The notes under the pieces are model-generated. The model was not told the origin of the DNA. It made no database searches and saw only the letters and a list, made by a program, of their open reading frames with translations. From assembly GCF_002002885.1 (NCBI RefSeq), contig NZ_CP019510.1, positions 6,014,001 through 6,078,000 of the forward strand: a DNA stretch of 64,000 nucleotides. The letters are read 5' to 3'. Shown here one piece after another: positions 1-8,872 of the stretch (positions within the stretch are counted from its first letter, which is position 1; each line of letters starts with the position of its first letter). The translations under genes and the position numbers were made by a program. Origin of the DNA: Janthinobacterium sp. LM6 (GTDB lineage Bacteria > Pseudomonadota > Gammaproteobacteria > Burkholderiales > Burkholderiaceae_D).

Positions 1-21
1 AGCGACAATTCCCATGCTCCT

Positions 22-1911
22 TCAGCGTACAGTGGACGCAATGGGCGCATAGCTGATGCGGCGCACTTCACGGATCTGTCCATCCTTGAGCGCCCCTTCC
101 ACCACTTCATAGCCGAGCAGGGCGAAGACCCGGCCCCGCAGGAACAGGGGCCGCGCATTGCCATACCAGTCCACGCAGGATGCGCGGCAACCGTCGTCCG
201 GTGCCGGACCGGGACGCGCGGCCAGCGCACCGAGTTCCGTCAATGTCAAACCACTGTTGCGCAGGTACAGGACGGAGGCGGCCGGCCGGCTTGATCCCGG
301 CCGCTCGTCCGCGCCCAGGATGGGCAGGCCGATCACGCCCTCACTGGCCGTGTGCGGCTTGTAGAAAAAGCCGTGGCTGCGCGACTCGCCCTGCGCCGCA
401 TCGGCGCGGATGTAGCGCGTGGCAATCGCCGCCTGCGCCCCCAGGCGGATGCTGCTGAAGTGCAGATCCTTGCCCTGCGCGCCGATCACCACGGCGTCAT
501 TGCCCAGCGCTTCGATGCGCTCCACGCCGTGCGGCAGGGACAAGGCTTGCACGCTGCCCGCATCGGCCCAGCGCACGGCATACAGGGGCTGGTGCGGCCA
601 GGCCTGGTCCGCCTGACGGCGTCCTGCATTGCCCGGATTGCCGTACAACAAATATGACCCCACATAGCGGTTCTGCAGACCGTAGCCGCCGCCGCCGGGC
701 AGCGCCTTGTAGCTGCCGGCCGGCGCGCTGTCGCGGCCATCGGAAAACGACGCCAATGGCACGCGCAGCAAGGCCATGTCGCCACGCCCGCGCGCGCCAT
801 CCCACATGGCGTCGCCCTGGCCTTCGGCGCGCAGCAGGACGTTCAGGTGGCCGTCAGCGCTTTCCAGGAACGAGAACTGGTCGACGGGCGCACCCGCCAC
901 CTTCAGGGCGCTGGGCGCCGAACCATCGAGGGGAATGCGGAACACGCCCGAGTCGCTGCCGCGGCGCGTGGTCCACACGAACACGGATTCACCCGACACA
1001 TAAAATACGCGGCCCTGCGGCCCCATCACGGCGGTCGCTGCGCAGCGCATGTCGCGCTGCGCCAGGTCGCACACGGTGACCGTGTGCAGGGTCAGACCAA
1101 AGCCCGGTTCGGGCTCGTCATCGGTGCGGTAGATGCGCGTAGCCGGGGCAATGCGCCTGAAGTCGGACGGCACGGCGTCGGGACGCCAGCGGCGCAGGGC
1201 GGGAAAGCCGCCGAACGGGTCGCCACGGCGCAAATTCAGCGACAGGGGCGAATAGAACACCAGTTTGCTGCCGATCAGGCGGCTGGCGTAATTACGCGAC
1301 GAGTAATAATCGTTGGAGCGCAAATGGTAAGTCGAGCGGTAGGCCAGCTTGCCGTCCGCGTCGATGTCGAACAAGCCGATCTCCGTGCCGCCCCGGCTGT
1401 AGCTGTAGCCGATCACCACCAGCGTATCGCCGTCGATCAGCATCTCGTCATACCAGCTGCCCGACGGGTCGGCCCCCGGCGTAAATGCGTCGAGCGAGGC
1501 CACGGGCTGCAAGGCATTGCCTCCCACCTGCACGGTGAACAGCTTGCCGCGCCGGAGCATCACCAGGTGCTTGCCATGCAGCTTGACGATGCCGCCTTCG
1601 TCCACGCCCACCGTCTGCACATTGGTGACGGATTCCGCCGCTTCCGCCGACGCTGCCGGCGCGGCTTTCGCCATCATCGGCGCAGCAGGGGCCGGCGATG
1701 GTGCCGCCATGGGCTGCGCCGTGGCGCGCTGCAGTTTCCGCTGCTCCCTTTGCAGTGCCGCCTGGCGCGCCTGCAACTGCTGCAGGTAGCTGCTCAAGGC
1801 TTGCTCGCTGGCGAACGGCGCCAGGGTTTTCCTTGGCGCCGTCTCGGCGGCGTGGCAGCCGGCCGACAGCAGCAGGGACAGTATCAATGTGATCTTGAGG
1901 GCGCTGGACAT
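22..1911 (-). CDS. Secreted beta-propeller lipoprotein
   Basis: A 629-residue protein of the family with a C-terminal beta-propeller domain distantly related to WD-40 repeats (COG4880 type). The start at 1911 is chosen because GGAGAAG lies about 10 bases upstream and the product then opens with a lipoprotein signal whose lipobox LSAGC ends at Cys19; a longer frame begins 11 codons earlier. Residues about 35-66 are Gln/Arg/Leu-rich and look like a short coiled coil, followed by an Ala/Pro-rich linker to about residue 100. The typical entry motif into the propeller, NVQTVGVDEGGIVK, follows, and the rest is repetitive beta-sheet sequence. It probably sits in the outer membrane or periplasm. The substrate or partner is unknown. 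It does not share an obvious operon with the channel gene upstream, which is 95 bases away. Confidence 0.75.
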   Translation of the reverse strand: MSSALKITLILSLLLSAGCHAAETAPRKTLAPFASEQALSSYLQQLQARQAALQREQRKLQRATAQPMAAPSPAPAAPMMAKAAPAASAEAAESVTNVQTVGVDEGGIVKLHGKHLVMLRRGKLFTVQVGGNALQPVASLDAFTPGADPSGSWYDEMLIDGDTLVVIGYSYSRGGTEIGLFDIDADGKLAYRSTYHLRSNDYYSSRNYASRLIGSKLVFYSPLSLNLRRGDPFGGFPALRRWRPDAVPSDFRRIAPATRIYRTDDEPEPGFGLTLHTVTVCDLAQRDMRCAATAVMGPQGRVFYVSGESVFVWTTRRGSDSGVFRIPLDGSAPSALKVAGAPVDQFSFLESADGHLNVLLRAEGQGDAMWDGARGRGDMALLRVPLASFSDGRDSAPAGSYKALPGGGGYGLQNRYVGSYLLYGNPGNAGRRQADQAWPHQPLYAVRWADAGSVQALSLPHGVERIEALGNDAVVIGAQGKDLHFSSIRLGAQAAIATRYIRADAAQGESRSHGFFYKPHTASEGVIGLPILGADERPGSSRPAASVLYLRNSGLTLTELGALAARPGPAPDDGCRASCVDWYGNARPLFLRGRVFALLGYEVVEGALKDGQIREVRRISYAPIASTVR

Positions 1912-2006
1912 CGCTTCTTCTCCGGTTGGCTGGGTGTCCAACATGAAACGCAGCGGCGCAGAAAAAGGGGTTAAGCGCGCGTAAAAATAGTCAGGAAGCT
2001 GCCGCC

Positions 2007-2630
2007 CTATTCAAATCCCCGAATCCGGTCGCCGTTGAAATTCGGCAGGCGCCACTCGAAATGCAGGGCCAGGAAGCGGAACAGGAAACCGGCACCGATG
2101 GACGCCAGCTGCGCCACCGAGCTGTCGACCTTGAAGTGCAGCAGGCCGACATACAGGGCGCCCGTAAACAGGGCCACGGTGGCATACACCTCTCGCTGCA
2201 GCACGAGCGGAATCTGGTTGCACAGGATGTCGCGCAACAGGCCGCCGAAGACGCCCGTGATCATCCCCGCCAGCACGACGATGGCCGGATGCATCTTGGC
2301 CGACATGGCGATATCGCAGCCGATCACGCAAAACGCCACCAGGCCCAGTCCATCGACCAGCAGGAAGACGGCGCGCAGATGGTGCAGATAGCGCGCGACA
2401 AAGGCCGTGACGACGGCCGCGCCGATGGTAAACAGCAGGTATTCGGGATGCGCGATCCAGCCCAGTGGGTAGTGCCCCAGCAGCACGTCGCGCACGGTGC
2501 CGCCGCCCAGCGCCGTGACGGTGCCGATCATGCAGATGCCGAACAAATCCATGCCGCGCCGCATGCCCATGATGGCGCCGGACATCGCTTCGGCGACAAT
2601 CGCCACCAGGTAAATCGTATATAGCAGCAT
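2007..2630 (-). CDS. Trimeric intracellular cation channel (TRIC/UPF0126) family protein
   Basis: A 207-residue polytopic membrane protein with about seven hydrophobic segments. It is made of two related halves, each carrying a glycine-rich turn followed by Arg-Asp: GGGTVRDVLLG near residue 43 and GGLLRDILC near residue 130. This duplicated pattern is characteristic of the bacterial YicG/YadS (UPF0126) family, now grouped with TRIC cation channels. The start lies 4 bases after the stop of the upstream penicillin-binding protein gene, and a GGAAGAG ribosome-binding sequence lies inside the end of that gene. The two are therefore probably cotranscribed, although no functional link between them is known. 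Confidence 0.85.
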   Translation of the reverse strand: MLLYTIYLVAIVAEAMSGAIMGMRRGMDLFGICMIGTVTALGGGTVRDVLLGHYPLGWIAHPEYLLFTIGAAVVTAFVARYLHHLRAVFLLVDGLGLVAFCVIGCDIAMSAKMHPAIVVLAGMITGVFGGLLRDILCNQIPLVLQREVYATVALFTGALYVGLLHFKVDSSVAQLASIGAGFLFRFLALHFEWRLPNFNGDRIRGFE

Positions 2631-2634
2631 GGTC

Positions 2635-5064
2635 TTACTCTTCCGAAAATGATTTGAGAATTTGTTCGCGTTCGCGCGCTTCGCTCAGGGTGCGCGCTTC
2701 GTGGCCCGTGCCGCTGGTGCCGCGCTCTTCGCCGTTGGCCAGGCGCGTGTCGGCGCCCAGGCTGCCACTGCCGCAGCTGACGCTGCTGTGGATAAAGGCA
2801 TGGTTATCCTTCAGGCAGTCGCCGGCCAGGTATTCCGCATACACGTAATCGCCGTCGAGCAGGGCCAGGCCTGGCGGCTCAGCCAATACCTGTTCGCGGC
2901 GGCCCTGCACGGCCACCTGCATGTAGTCGCGCCAGACGGGCAGCGCCAACGTCCCCCCGGTGGCGTTGCCCAGGCTTTTCGGCTGGTCGTAGCCGAGCCA
3001 GACGACCGAGACGAGGCCCGAGGAATAGCCGGCGAACCAGGCGTCATACGCGTTGTTCGACGTGCCCGTCTTGCCGGCCGCGTCGCCGCGTCCCAGCGCC
3101 AGCGCGCCGCGTCCCGTACCGCTCTTGACGACGTCGCGCAGCATGCTGTCCATGACGTAGGCGTTGCGCGTGGAGATGACTTGCGTGCCCGGCGTCGGCT
3201 CGCCTTTGGCGCGTGGCGCCGCATCGGAAAACAGCACTTCTCCGCTGCGGTTGCGCACTTCCTTGATCAATTTGGGCGGCATCTGCACGCCGCCGTTGGC
3301 GAACACGGCATACGACTGCGCCAGCTGCAGCGGCGTGACGGCGCCAGCGCCCAGCGCCAGCGGCAGGGAGACGGGATTGCGCGCGCCCTCGAAGCCGAAG
3401 CGCGTGGCGTAGTGCTGCACGTAGCCGGGACCGGCCGCCTGCATCAGGCTGACGGCCACGAGGTTTTTCGAGCGCACGAGGCCGCGCCGCACGCTGATGA
3501 AGCCTTCATAGTTGTTGCCGTAATTGCGCGGACGCCATGGCTGCGCGCCCGTCTCCTGCGGCAGCAGCAGGCGCTGCGTATCGTCCACGGCCGTGCCGGG
3601 AAAATATCCCTTTTCCAGCGCCGCCGAATACACGAAGGGCTTGAAGCTGGAACCGGGCTGGCGATACGCCTGCATGGCGTGGTTGTAGTGGTTGCGGTAG
3701 AAATCGAAGCCGCCGGCCATGGCGACGATTTCGCCGCTGTGCGCCTCGACGGAAATGAGCGCGCCTTCCATCTCGGGCAGCTGGCTCACCAGCCAGCGTT
3801 TTTTCGCCGCGTCGTGCACCACGCGGATCACGCTGCCCTCGACGATGGTGCGCTTGCCATCCCACTGCAGCTTGCCGCCCAGGCGCGCATCCGATGCCGT
3901 GAGCACGATCTCGTCGCCATTGCGCAGCTGCGCCTTGACCTGGCGCGCACCGGCACTCTCCACCTTGCGTACCAAGGCGGCACGCAGTTCACCGCTGTCC
4001 GGGTAGGCGGCCAGCTGGCGCGCCACGCCGTCTGCGGAGGCGGCCAGGCGTGCTTCCGGGCCGCGATAGCCGCGCCGCGCCTGCGCATTCAATAGTCCAT
4101 CGCGCAGCGACTTGTCGGCCGCGCGCTGCGGCGCCATGCGGATGGTGGTCGTCACGTCCAGGCCCATGCTGTAGGCGCCTTCGGGATAGCTTTGCAGGAT
4201 CAATTGACGCGCTTCCTCGACCGCATACGCGGCCGCGTGCACGGAGCTGTTGCGGTCCTTGTTCAGGGCCAGTTTTTCCGCCACAGCCGCATCGTATTCG
4301 GCCGGCGTGATGTAACCGAGTTCGCGCATGCGCTGCAGGATGTAATGCTGGCGCACTGTGGCGCGCTGCGGATTGGCGACGGGGTTGTAGGCCGACGGCG
4401 CTTTCGGCAAGCCGGCCAGCATGGCCGCTTCGGCGATGCTGACGTCCGCCAGCGGCTTGTCAAAGTAAATGTTCGAGGCGGCGGAAAAGCCGTAGGAGCG
4501 CTCGCCCAGGTAAATCTGGTTCATATACAGTTCCAGCAGCTTGTCCTTGCCGTAGTGCTGTTCCAGCTTGTAGGCCAGCAGCATCTCCGTCAGCTTGCGC
4601 TGCACGGTTTTTTCGCGCGACAGGAAAAAGTCGCGCGCCACCTGCATGGTGATGGTGCTGGCGCCCTGCGCGTGGTGGCCCGTGACGACGTTGGCGAGCG
4701 TGGCGCGCGTCAAGCCATAGAAATCGACGGCGCCATGCTCATAGAAGCGCGCATCCTCGATGGCCAGCAAGGCTTGGCGCATGCGCAGCGGGATCTCCTT
4801 CAAGGGCAGAAATTCTCGGCGCTCTTCGCCGTATTCGGCCAGCAGCTCGCCTTCGCTGGAGAAAATGCGCAACGGCAGCGCGGGCTTGTACTGGGCCAGG
4901 TGCTCGACGGCGGGCAAATCCTGCCAGGCCTGGCGCAGCCACCAGCCGCCCGCCAGGGCGGCGGCCATGCCCAGGCCCAGGGTCAATCCCAGGCCGAATT
5001 TCAGATTGCGCGCCAGTTTAGATTGCGGCTTGCGGGTAGATGTGTCGTTCGCTTGTGCTTCCAT
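2635..5064 (-). CDS. Penicillin-binding protein 1A (class A, bifunctional)
   Basis: An 809-residue inner-membrane peptidoglycan synthase. A single N-terminal membrane anchor spans about residues 22-42. The GT51 glycosyltransferase domain follows, with catalytic-glutamate motif EDARFYEH at 103-110 and the GASTITMQ motif near 134. An OB-like region of about residues 300-430 separates it from the transpeptidase domain. That domain shows all three penicillin-binding motifs: SSFK at 472-475 (nucleophile Ser472), SKN at 532-534 and KTGT at 665-668. The length matches PBP1A of betaproteobacteria. The gene is not beside the pilMNOPQ genes, where the main mrcA copy often lies in this group, so it may be a second class A paralogue (inference). 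It is followed at 4 bases by the TRIC-family gene. Confidence 0.92.
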   Translation of the reverse strand: MEAQANDTSTRKPQSKLARNLKFGLGLTLGLGMAAALAGGWWLRQAWQDLPAVEHLAQYKPALPLRIFSSEGELLAEYGEERREFLPLKEIPLRMRQALLAIEDARFYEHGAVDFYGLTRATLANVVTGHHAQGASTITMQVARDFFLSREKTVQRKLTEMLLAYKLEQHYGKDKLLELYMNQIYLGERSYGFSAASNIYFDKPLADVSIAEAAMLAGLPKAPSAYNPVANPQRATVRQHYILQRMRELGYITPAEYDAAVAEKLALNKDRNSSVHAAAYAVEEARQLILQSYPEGAYSMGLDVTTTIRMAPQRAADKSLRDGLLNAQARRGYRGPEARLAASADGVARQLAAYPDSGELRAALVRKVESAGARQVKAQLRNGDEIVLTASDARLGGKLQWDGKRTIVEGSVIRVVHDAAKKRWLVSQLPEMEGALISVEAHSGEIVAMAGGFDFYRNHYNHAMQAYRQPGSSFKPFVYSAALEKGYFPGTAVDDTQRLLLPQETGAQPWRPRNYGNNYEGFISVRRGLVRSKNLVAVSLMQAAGPGYVQHYATRFGFEGARNPVSLPLALGAGAVTPLQLAQSYAVFANGGVQMPPKLIKEVRNRSGEVLFSDAAPRAKGEPTPGTQVISTRNAYVMDSMLRDVVKSGTGRGALALGRGDAAGKTGTSNNAYDAWFAGYSSGLVSVVWLGYDQPKSLGNATGGTLALPVWRDYMQVAVQGRREQVLAEPPGLALLDGDYVYAEYLAGDCLKDNHAFIHSSVSCGSGSLGADTRLANGEERGTSGTGHEARTLSEAREREQILKSFSEE

Positions 5065-5208
5065 GGTGGTATTCCCTTGCTGCCAGGAGGCCGCGCGCTG
5101 GCGCGTGGCACTCCATCAAAGAGGCATTGTGCACTGCAACACACCCATCCTTATGAAAAGTAAGTATTATTTAGTATTGATAAATTTTTCTTATGTTAGG
5201 CGCGCACC

Positions 5209-6096
5209 ATGGACCTCAATCCCAAGCACACGGAAGCGTTCCGCGCCGTCGTCGAAACGGGCAGCTTCGAGCAGGCGGCGCTGCGGCTGCACCTGACGTC
5301 GCCCGCCATTTCGCAGCGGGTGCGGGCGCTGGAAAGCCAGCTGGGCAATGCCTTGATCGTGCGCAGCCGTCCCGCACGCGCCACGCGCATGGGCCAACGC
5401 CTGATGCAGTATCTGAAGCGCGCCAAGCTGCTGGAAGCGGACTTGCAGGCGGAACTAGCGGTGCAGCAGGATACCCCGCTGACCCTGGTGCTGGCGCTGA
5501 ATGCGGATTCGATGGGCACGTGGTTCTTCCCCGCCCTGTCCGAGGTGTTGATACGCGAGCGCGTGCTGCTGGACCTGACCGTGGAAGACCAGGACCACAC
5601 GTATACCTTGCTGGAGACGGGCATGGCCATCGGCTGCATCAGCACCGAGCCGAAACCCATGCGCGGCTGCACGGCCGAACCGCTGGGCGTGATGCGCTAC
5701 TGGCTGGTGGCTACGCCCGCGTTCCGCCAGCATTGGTTCGCGCACGGCCTGACGCGCAAGGCGGCGCGCACGGCGCCCGTCGTCGCCTACACGCGCAAGG
5801 ACACCCTGCAGTCATCGTTCCTGCAAGAGGCGCTGGGCTTGCCCGAAGGGGCTTACCCCTGCCATTACGTGCCGGGCGCCACCTCGCACTTCAACGCTAT
5901 CCGCTACGGCCTCGGCTACGGCATGGTGCCGGAATTGCTGCTGAAAGCGAACACGGACGGCGAACTCGTGGAGATGCTCACGCCCAAGACCCCGGCCGAC
6001 GTGGCCCTGTACTGGCACACGTGGAAGGTGCAGTCGCCGCGCATGGAGCAGCTGTCGCGGCAAATCATCGCGGCGGCGCGCAAGATCCTGAAATAA
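5209..6096 (+). CDS. argP: LysR-family transcriptional regulator, ArgP/IciA-like
   Basis: A 295-residue LysR regulator. The N-terminal winged helix-turn-helix (about residues 4-62) contains SFEQAALRLHLTSPAISQRV. The effector domain includes LALNADSMGTWFFPAL around residue 98, which resembles the NADSLATWF segment typical of ArgP (IciA), the lysine/arginine-sensing activator of the exporter ArgO. The upstream region (5065-5208) is AT-rich and is shared with the divergent penicillin-binding protein gene. No LysE/ArgO exporter is adjacent, which is unusual for ArgP. The gene ends 14 bases before the stop of the convergent ABC permease, so there is no evidence that it controls the sulfonate-type operon. 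LysR membership is certain; the ArgP assignment is likely. Confidence 0.75.
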   Translation: MDLNPKHTEAFRAVVETGSFEQAALRLHLTSPAISQRVRALESQLGNALIVRSRPARATRMGQRLMQYLKRAKLLEADLQAELAVQQDTPLTLVLALNADSMGTWFFPALSEVLIRERVLLDLTVEDQDHTYTLLETGMAIGCISTEPKPMRGCTAEPLGVMRYWLVATPAFRQHWFAHGLTRKAARTAPVVAYTRKDTLQSSFLQEALGLPEGAYPCHYVPGATSHFNAIRYGLGYGMVPELLLKANTDGELVEMLTPKTPADVALYWHTWKVQSPRMEQLSRQIIAAARKILK

Positions 6097-6110
6097 GTAT
6101 GGTCAGATAA

Positions 6111-6983
6111 CTACCGCTGCATGCCCCAGCGTTTCAAGGTGACGCGCTCCAGGGTGCGAAAGCCGATGTTTTCCACGATTAAACCGATGACGATGACGGC
6201 CGCCAGGCCCGCAAACACCTTGTCCGTGTAGAGTTCGTTGCGGTTCTGGAAGATATACCAGCCCAGGCCGCCCTGCCCCGATGTCGTGCCAAATACCAGC
6301 TCGGCCGCGATCAGGGTGCGCCAGGCAAACGCCCAGCCGATCTTCAATCCCGAGACGATGGACGGCAAGGCACCGGGCACGAGGATGTGCAACACCAGGC
6401 GCAAGCCGTTCAAGCCATAATTGCGGCCCGCCATGCGCAGAGTGTCGGGCACGCCCTGGAAGCCCGCATACGTGTTCAAGGCCAGCGGCCACATCACGGA
6501 ATGAACGATGACAAAGATCAAACTGGCGCGCCCCAGGCCAAACCACAGCAAGGCCAGCGGCAGCAGGGCAATCGCCGGCAAGGGATTCAACATGGCCGTC
6601 AGGGTTTCCAGCACGTCACGCCCGATGCGGCTCGACACGGCCAGCAAAGTCAGCACGAAGGCGGCCAGCACGCCCACCGCATAGCCCTGCAGCAAGACGA
6701 CGAGGGACGCGGCCGTGCGCGTGAGCAATTCACCGCTGGCGATGCCGCCGATAAACGCCTGCGCCGTCTGCAGAAAACCGGGCAACAATAAATCGTTATG
6801 CGTCCAGCGCGCCGCCCCTTCCCACAATAGGGCCAGGCTGAGCAAAATCAAGATCTTGCGCCATAGCGCATGCTGGCCCAGGCGCTGCCAGCGCGACAGC
6901 GGCTGCTCGACCGTGACGCCAGCCGGCGGCGGCGCCGCGTAGACGAATTCCTGGCGAATGGGCGGTTCCAGCAGCGCGCTCAT
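6111..6983 (-). CDS. ABC transporter permease, sulfonate/taurine/nitrate type (SsuC/TauC-like)
   Basis: A 290-residue inner-membrane permease of the BPD_transp_1 family with about six hydrophobic segments. Residues 1-40 form a longer cytoplasmic N-terminus than in most SsuC proteins. The family EAA loop lies near residues 180-200 (ALNTYAGFQGVPDTLRMAGR). The start codon overlaps the end of the upstream ATPase gene by 4 bases (ATGA), a translational-coupling arrangement. It is the last gene of the operon dioxygenase, binding protein, ATPase, permease. The likely substrate is an organosulfonate or a related small anion, judged from the operon. Confidence 0.87.
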   Translation of the reverse strand: MSALLEPPIRQEFVYAAPPPAGVTVEQPLSRWQRLGQHALWRKILILLSLALLWEGAARWTHNDLLLPGFLQTAQAFIGGIASGELLTRTAASLVVLLQGYAVGVLAAFVLTLLAVSSRIGRDVLETLTAMLNPLPAIALLPLALLWFGLGRASLIFVIVHSVMWPLALNTYAGFQGVPDTLRMAGRNYGLNGLRLVLHILVPGALPSIVSGLKIGWAFAWRTLIAAELVFGTTSGQGGLGWYIFQNRNELYTDKVFAGLAAVIVIGLIVENIGFRTLERVTLKRWGMQR

Positions 6984-7825
6984 ACGGCCTCCCTACGTGC
7001 CGCGTCAGCTTGCTGGGCGGGAGCAACGTCCTCATCGAACAGCAAACCATGGATGCGGCTGCTGGCAGCCTGGAATTCCGCGCTGCCGGCGCTGTGCAAG
7101 CCGAACTGGTGGCTGTTGAGTTCGGCGCGCACCCGGCCCGGATGGGGCGACAGCAGCAGGATGCGGTTGCCCACGACCAGCGCTTCCTCGATCGAATGCG
7201 TGACGAAGACAAGCGTAAAACGCAGCTCTTCCCAGAGGCGGCTCAGCTCTTCCTGCATCTTGCGCCGCGTCAAGGCATCGAGGGCGGCAAACGGTTCGTC
7301 CATCAGCAGCACTTCCGGCTGCATCGCCAGGGCGCGGGCGATGGCTACCCGCTGCTTCATGCCGCCCGACAAGGTATGCGGATGGGCATCCTCGAAGCCG
7401 GCCAGGCCCACCTTGGCGATCCAGTGATGGGCACGCTCGCGGGCCGCCTGCTTGTCCAGCCGCTTGCTGGCCAGCAAGGGGAACATGACGTTCTCCAGTA
7501 CCGTTTTCCATGGCGGCAACTGGTCGAATTCCTGGAATACGACGACACGGTCCGGCCCCGGTTTCTGGATGGGCTGGCCCTGCATGGCGATGCTGCCCGC
7601 GCGCGGCGCGATGAAGCCCGCCACGGCTTTTAATAAGGACGACTTGCCGCAGCCGGATGGACCCAGCAGCACAAAACGGTCGCCGCGGAACACGTCGAAA
7701 CTGACGTCATGCGTGGCGCGCACGGTGCGCTGTTCGGTCCGATATTCCAGGCTGACATGCTTGACGCTGAGCAAAGGCTGTAAGGCGACTGGCGGACGTA
7801 CCAGGTGAAAAGCGGGTGCATTCAT
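6980..7825 (-). CDS. ABC transporter ATP-binding protein (SsuB/TauB-like)
   Basis: A 281-residue ABC ATPase. Walker A GPSGCGKS lies at about 55-62, with the signature LSGGMKQR and Walker B LLMDEPF downstream. The start at 7825 is preferred over a frame start 11 codons earlier because AAGGAGG stands 5 bases upstream. That start lies 1 base after the stop of the binding-protein gene. The family energises uptake of sulfonates, taurine or nitrate together with a TauC/SsuC permease, and such a permease is encoded next door with a 4-base overlap. Confidence 0.9.
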   Translation of the reverse strand: MNAPAFHLVRPPVALQPLLSVKHVSLEYRTEQRTVRATHDVSFDVFRGDRFVLLGPSGCGKSSLLKAVAGFIAPRAGSIAMQGQPIQKPGPDRVVVFQEFDQLPPWKTVLENVMFPLLASKRLDKQAARERAHHWIAKVGLAGFEDAHPHTLSGGMKQRVAIARALAMQPEVLLMDEPFAALDALTRRKMQEELSRLWEELRFTLVFVTHSIEEALVVGNRILLLSPHPGRVRAELNSHQFGLHSAGSAEFQAASSRIHGLLFDEDVAPAQQADAARREAV

Positions 7826-7826
7826 A

Positions 7827-8840
7827 TCAGCCTCCTTGCGTGATGGCAAGGTCGTCAAAGAAGTAGTCGCGCCAGCTGTCGGGCAGGTTGCGGATGGCGT
7901 TCACGCGGTGCAAAAATTGCGCCAGGCCATAGGTGTTTTGCGGCGCGATCTTGAATTGCACTTGCGGATTCGCAAAGATTTTCAGCAGCAGGTTGCGGTC
8001 CACCTTGCTCTTGTTGACCTTGATATAGATGTCGGCCGCGCCTTGCGGATTGCTGCTCGCATACTGCGCCGCTTCCGCCAGGGCGGCGATGAAGGCGCGG
8101 TACGTCTTCGGATTGTCCTTGCGGTACTTTTCCGTCGCATACAGCAGGGTCGACGAGCTGGGCCCGCCTTGCACGTCGTACGAGTTCAGGATGATGTGGG
8201 CGTTCGGGTTTTGCGCCAGTTCCTGCTCCTGGAACGGCGAATTGCCGAAGTGGCCGCTCAGCTCCGTGCCGCCGGCGATGATGGCGGCCGCCGCGTCCGG
8301 GTGCGGCAGGGTTTGCGTAATTTTATCGAGGCGGGCAAATTCCTTGTCGCCCCATTGTTTCGCCACGGCCATCTGCAATATCCTTGCCTGCACGGAAACG
8401 GAGACGGCCGGCAAGGCGATGCGGTCCTTGTCCGTCAAGTCCGCCAAGGTTTTCACCTTCGGGTTGTTGCTGATCAAATAGTAGGGGAAATTGCCCAGGG
8501 ATGCGACAGCGCGCACGTTCTGCCGGCCCTTGGTGCGGTCCCAGATGGTCAGCAGCGGCCCCAGCCCGGCCCCCGCGATATCGATATTGCCGGACAACAA
8601 AGCGTCATTGATGGCCGGCCCGCCGGACAGGGTGATCCACTCGACTTTGACATCGACGCCCTGCTGCTTGCCATGCTTTTCTATCAGCTTTTGTTCCTGC
8701 GCAATATTGAGCAGCAAGAAGGTGATGCCGTGCTGGCCCGCGATGCGGATCTGACCTTCGGCCCGGGCCATGGGCATGGCCATGCACAGCAGGGCGATGG
8801 TGGCGAGCAGGCGGCGGGCAAAGCTAAAGATCGGCAACAT
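7827..8840 (-). CDS. ABC transporter periplasmic substrate-binding protein (SsuA/TauA-like)
   Basis: A 337-residue exported protein. Residues 1 to about 27 form a Sec signal peptide ending in a MARAEG-type cleavage region. The mature protein has the NMT1/SsuA fold pattern, with GGPAINDALLSGNIDIAGAG near residue 78. Start 8840 is chosen because AAGGAG lies 5 bases upstream; an alternative TTG start 10 codons earlier would bury the signal peptide. The gene lies between the TauD-like dioxygenase and the ATPase in one operon, so the ligand is probably the dioxygenase substrate, such as an alkanesulfonate or taurine. The exact ligand cannot be read from sequence. Confidence 0.87.
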   Translation of the reverse strand: MLPIFSFARRLLATIALLCMAMPMARAEGQIRIAGQHGITFLLLNIAQEQKLIEKHGKQQGVDVKVEWITLSGGPAINDALLSGNIDIAGAGLGPLLTIWDRTKGRQNVRAVASLGNFPYYLISNNPKVKTLADLTDKDRIALPAVSVSVQARILQMAVAKQWGDKEFARLDKITQTLPHPDAAAAIIAGGTELSGHFGNSPFQEQELAQNPNAHIILNSYDVQGGPSSSTLLYATEKYRKDNPKTYRAFIAALAEAAQYASSNPQGAADIYIKVNKSKVDRNLLLKIFANPQVQFKIAPQNTYGLAQFLHRVNAIRNLPDSWRDYFFDDLAITQGG

Positions 8841-8872
8841 GGACACTCCTTGGGTTAAATCAACAGTCAAAA

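Noticed and set aside
1-21. Possible start of a further minus-strand gene (AAGGAG followed by ATG at 15)
   Set aside because: Only 15 bases remain in the window and the spacing between the AAGGAG and the ATG is 1 base, too short; a TTG start a little further on is equally possible. Nothing can be said about a product.
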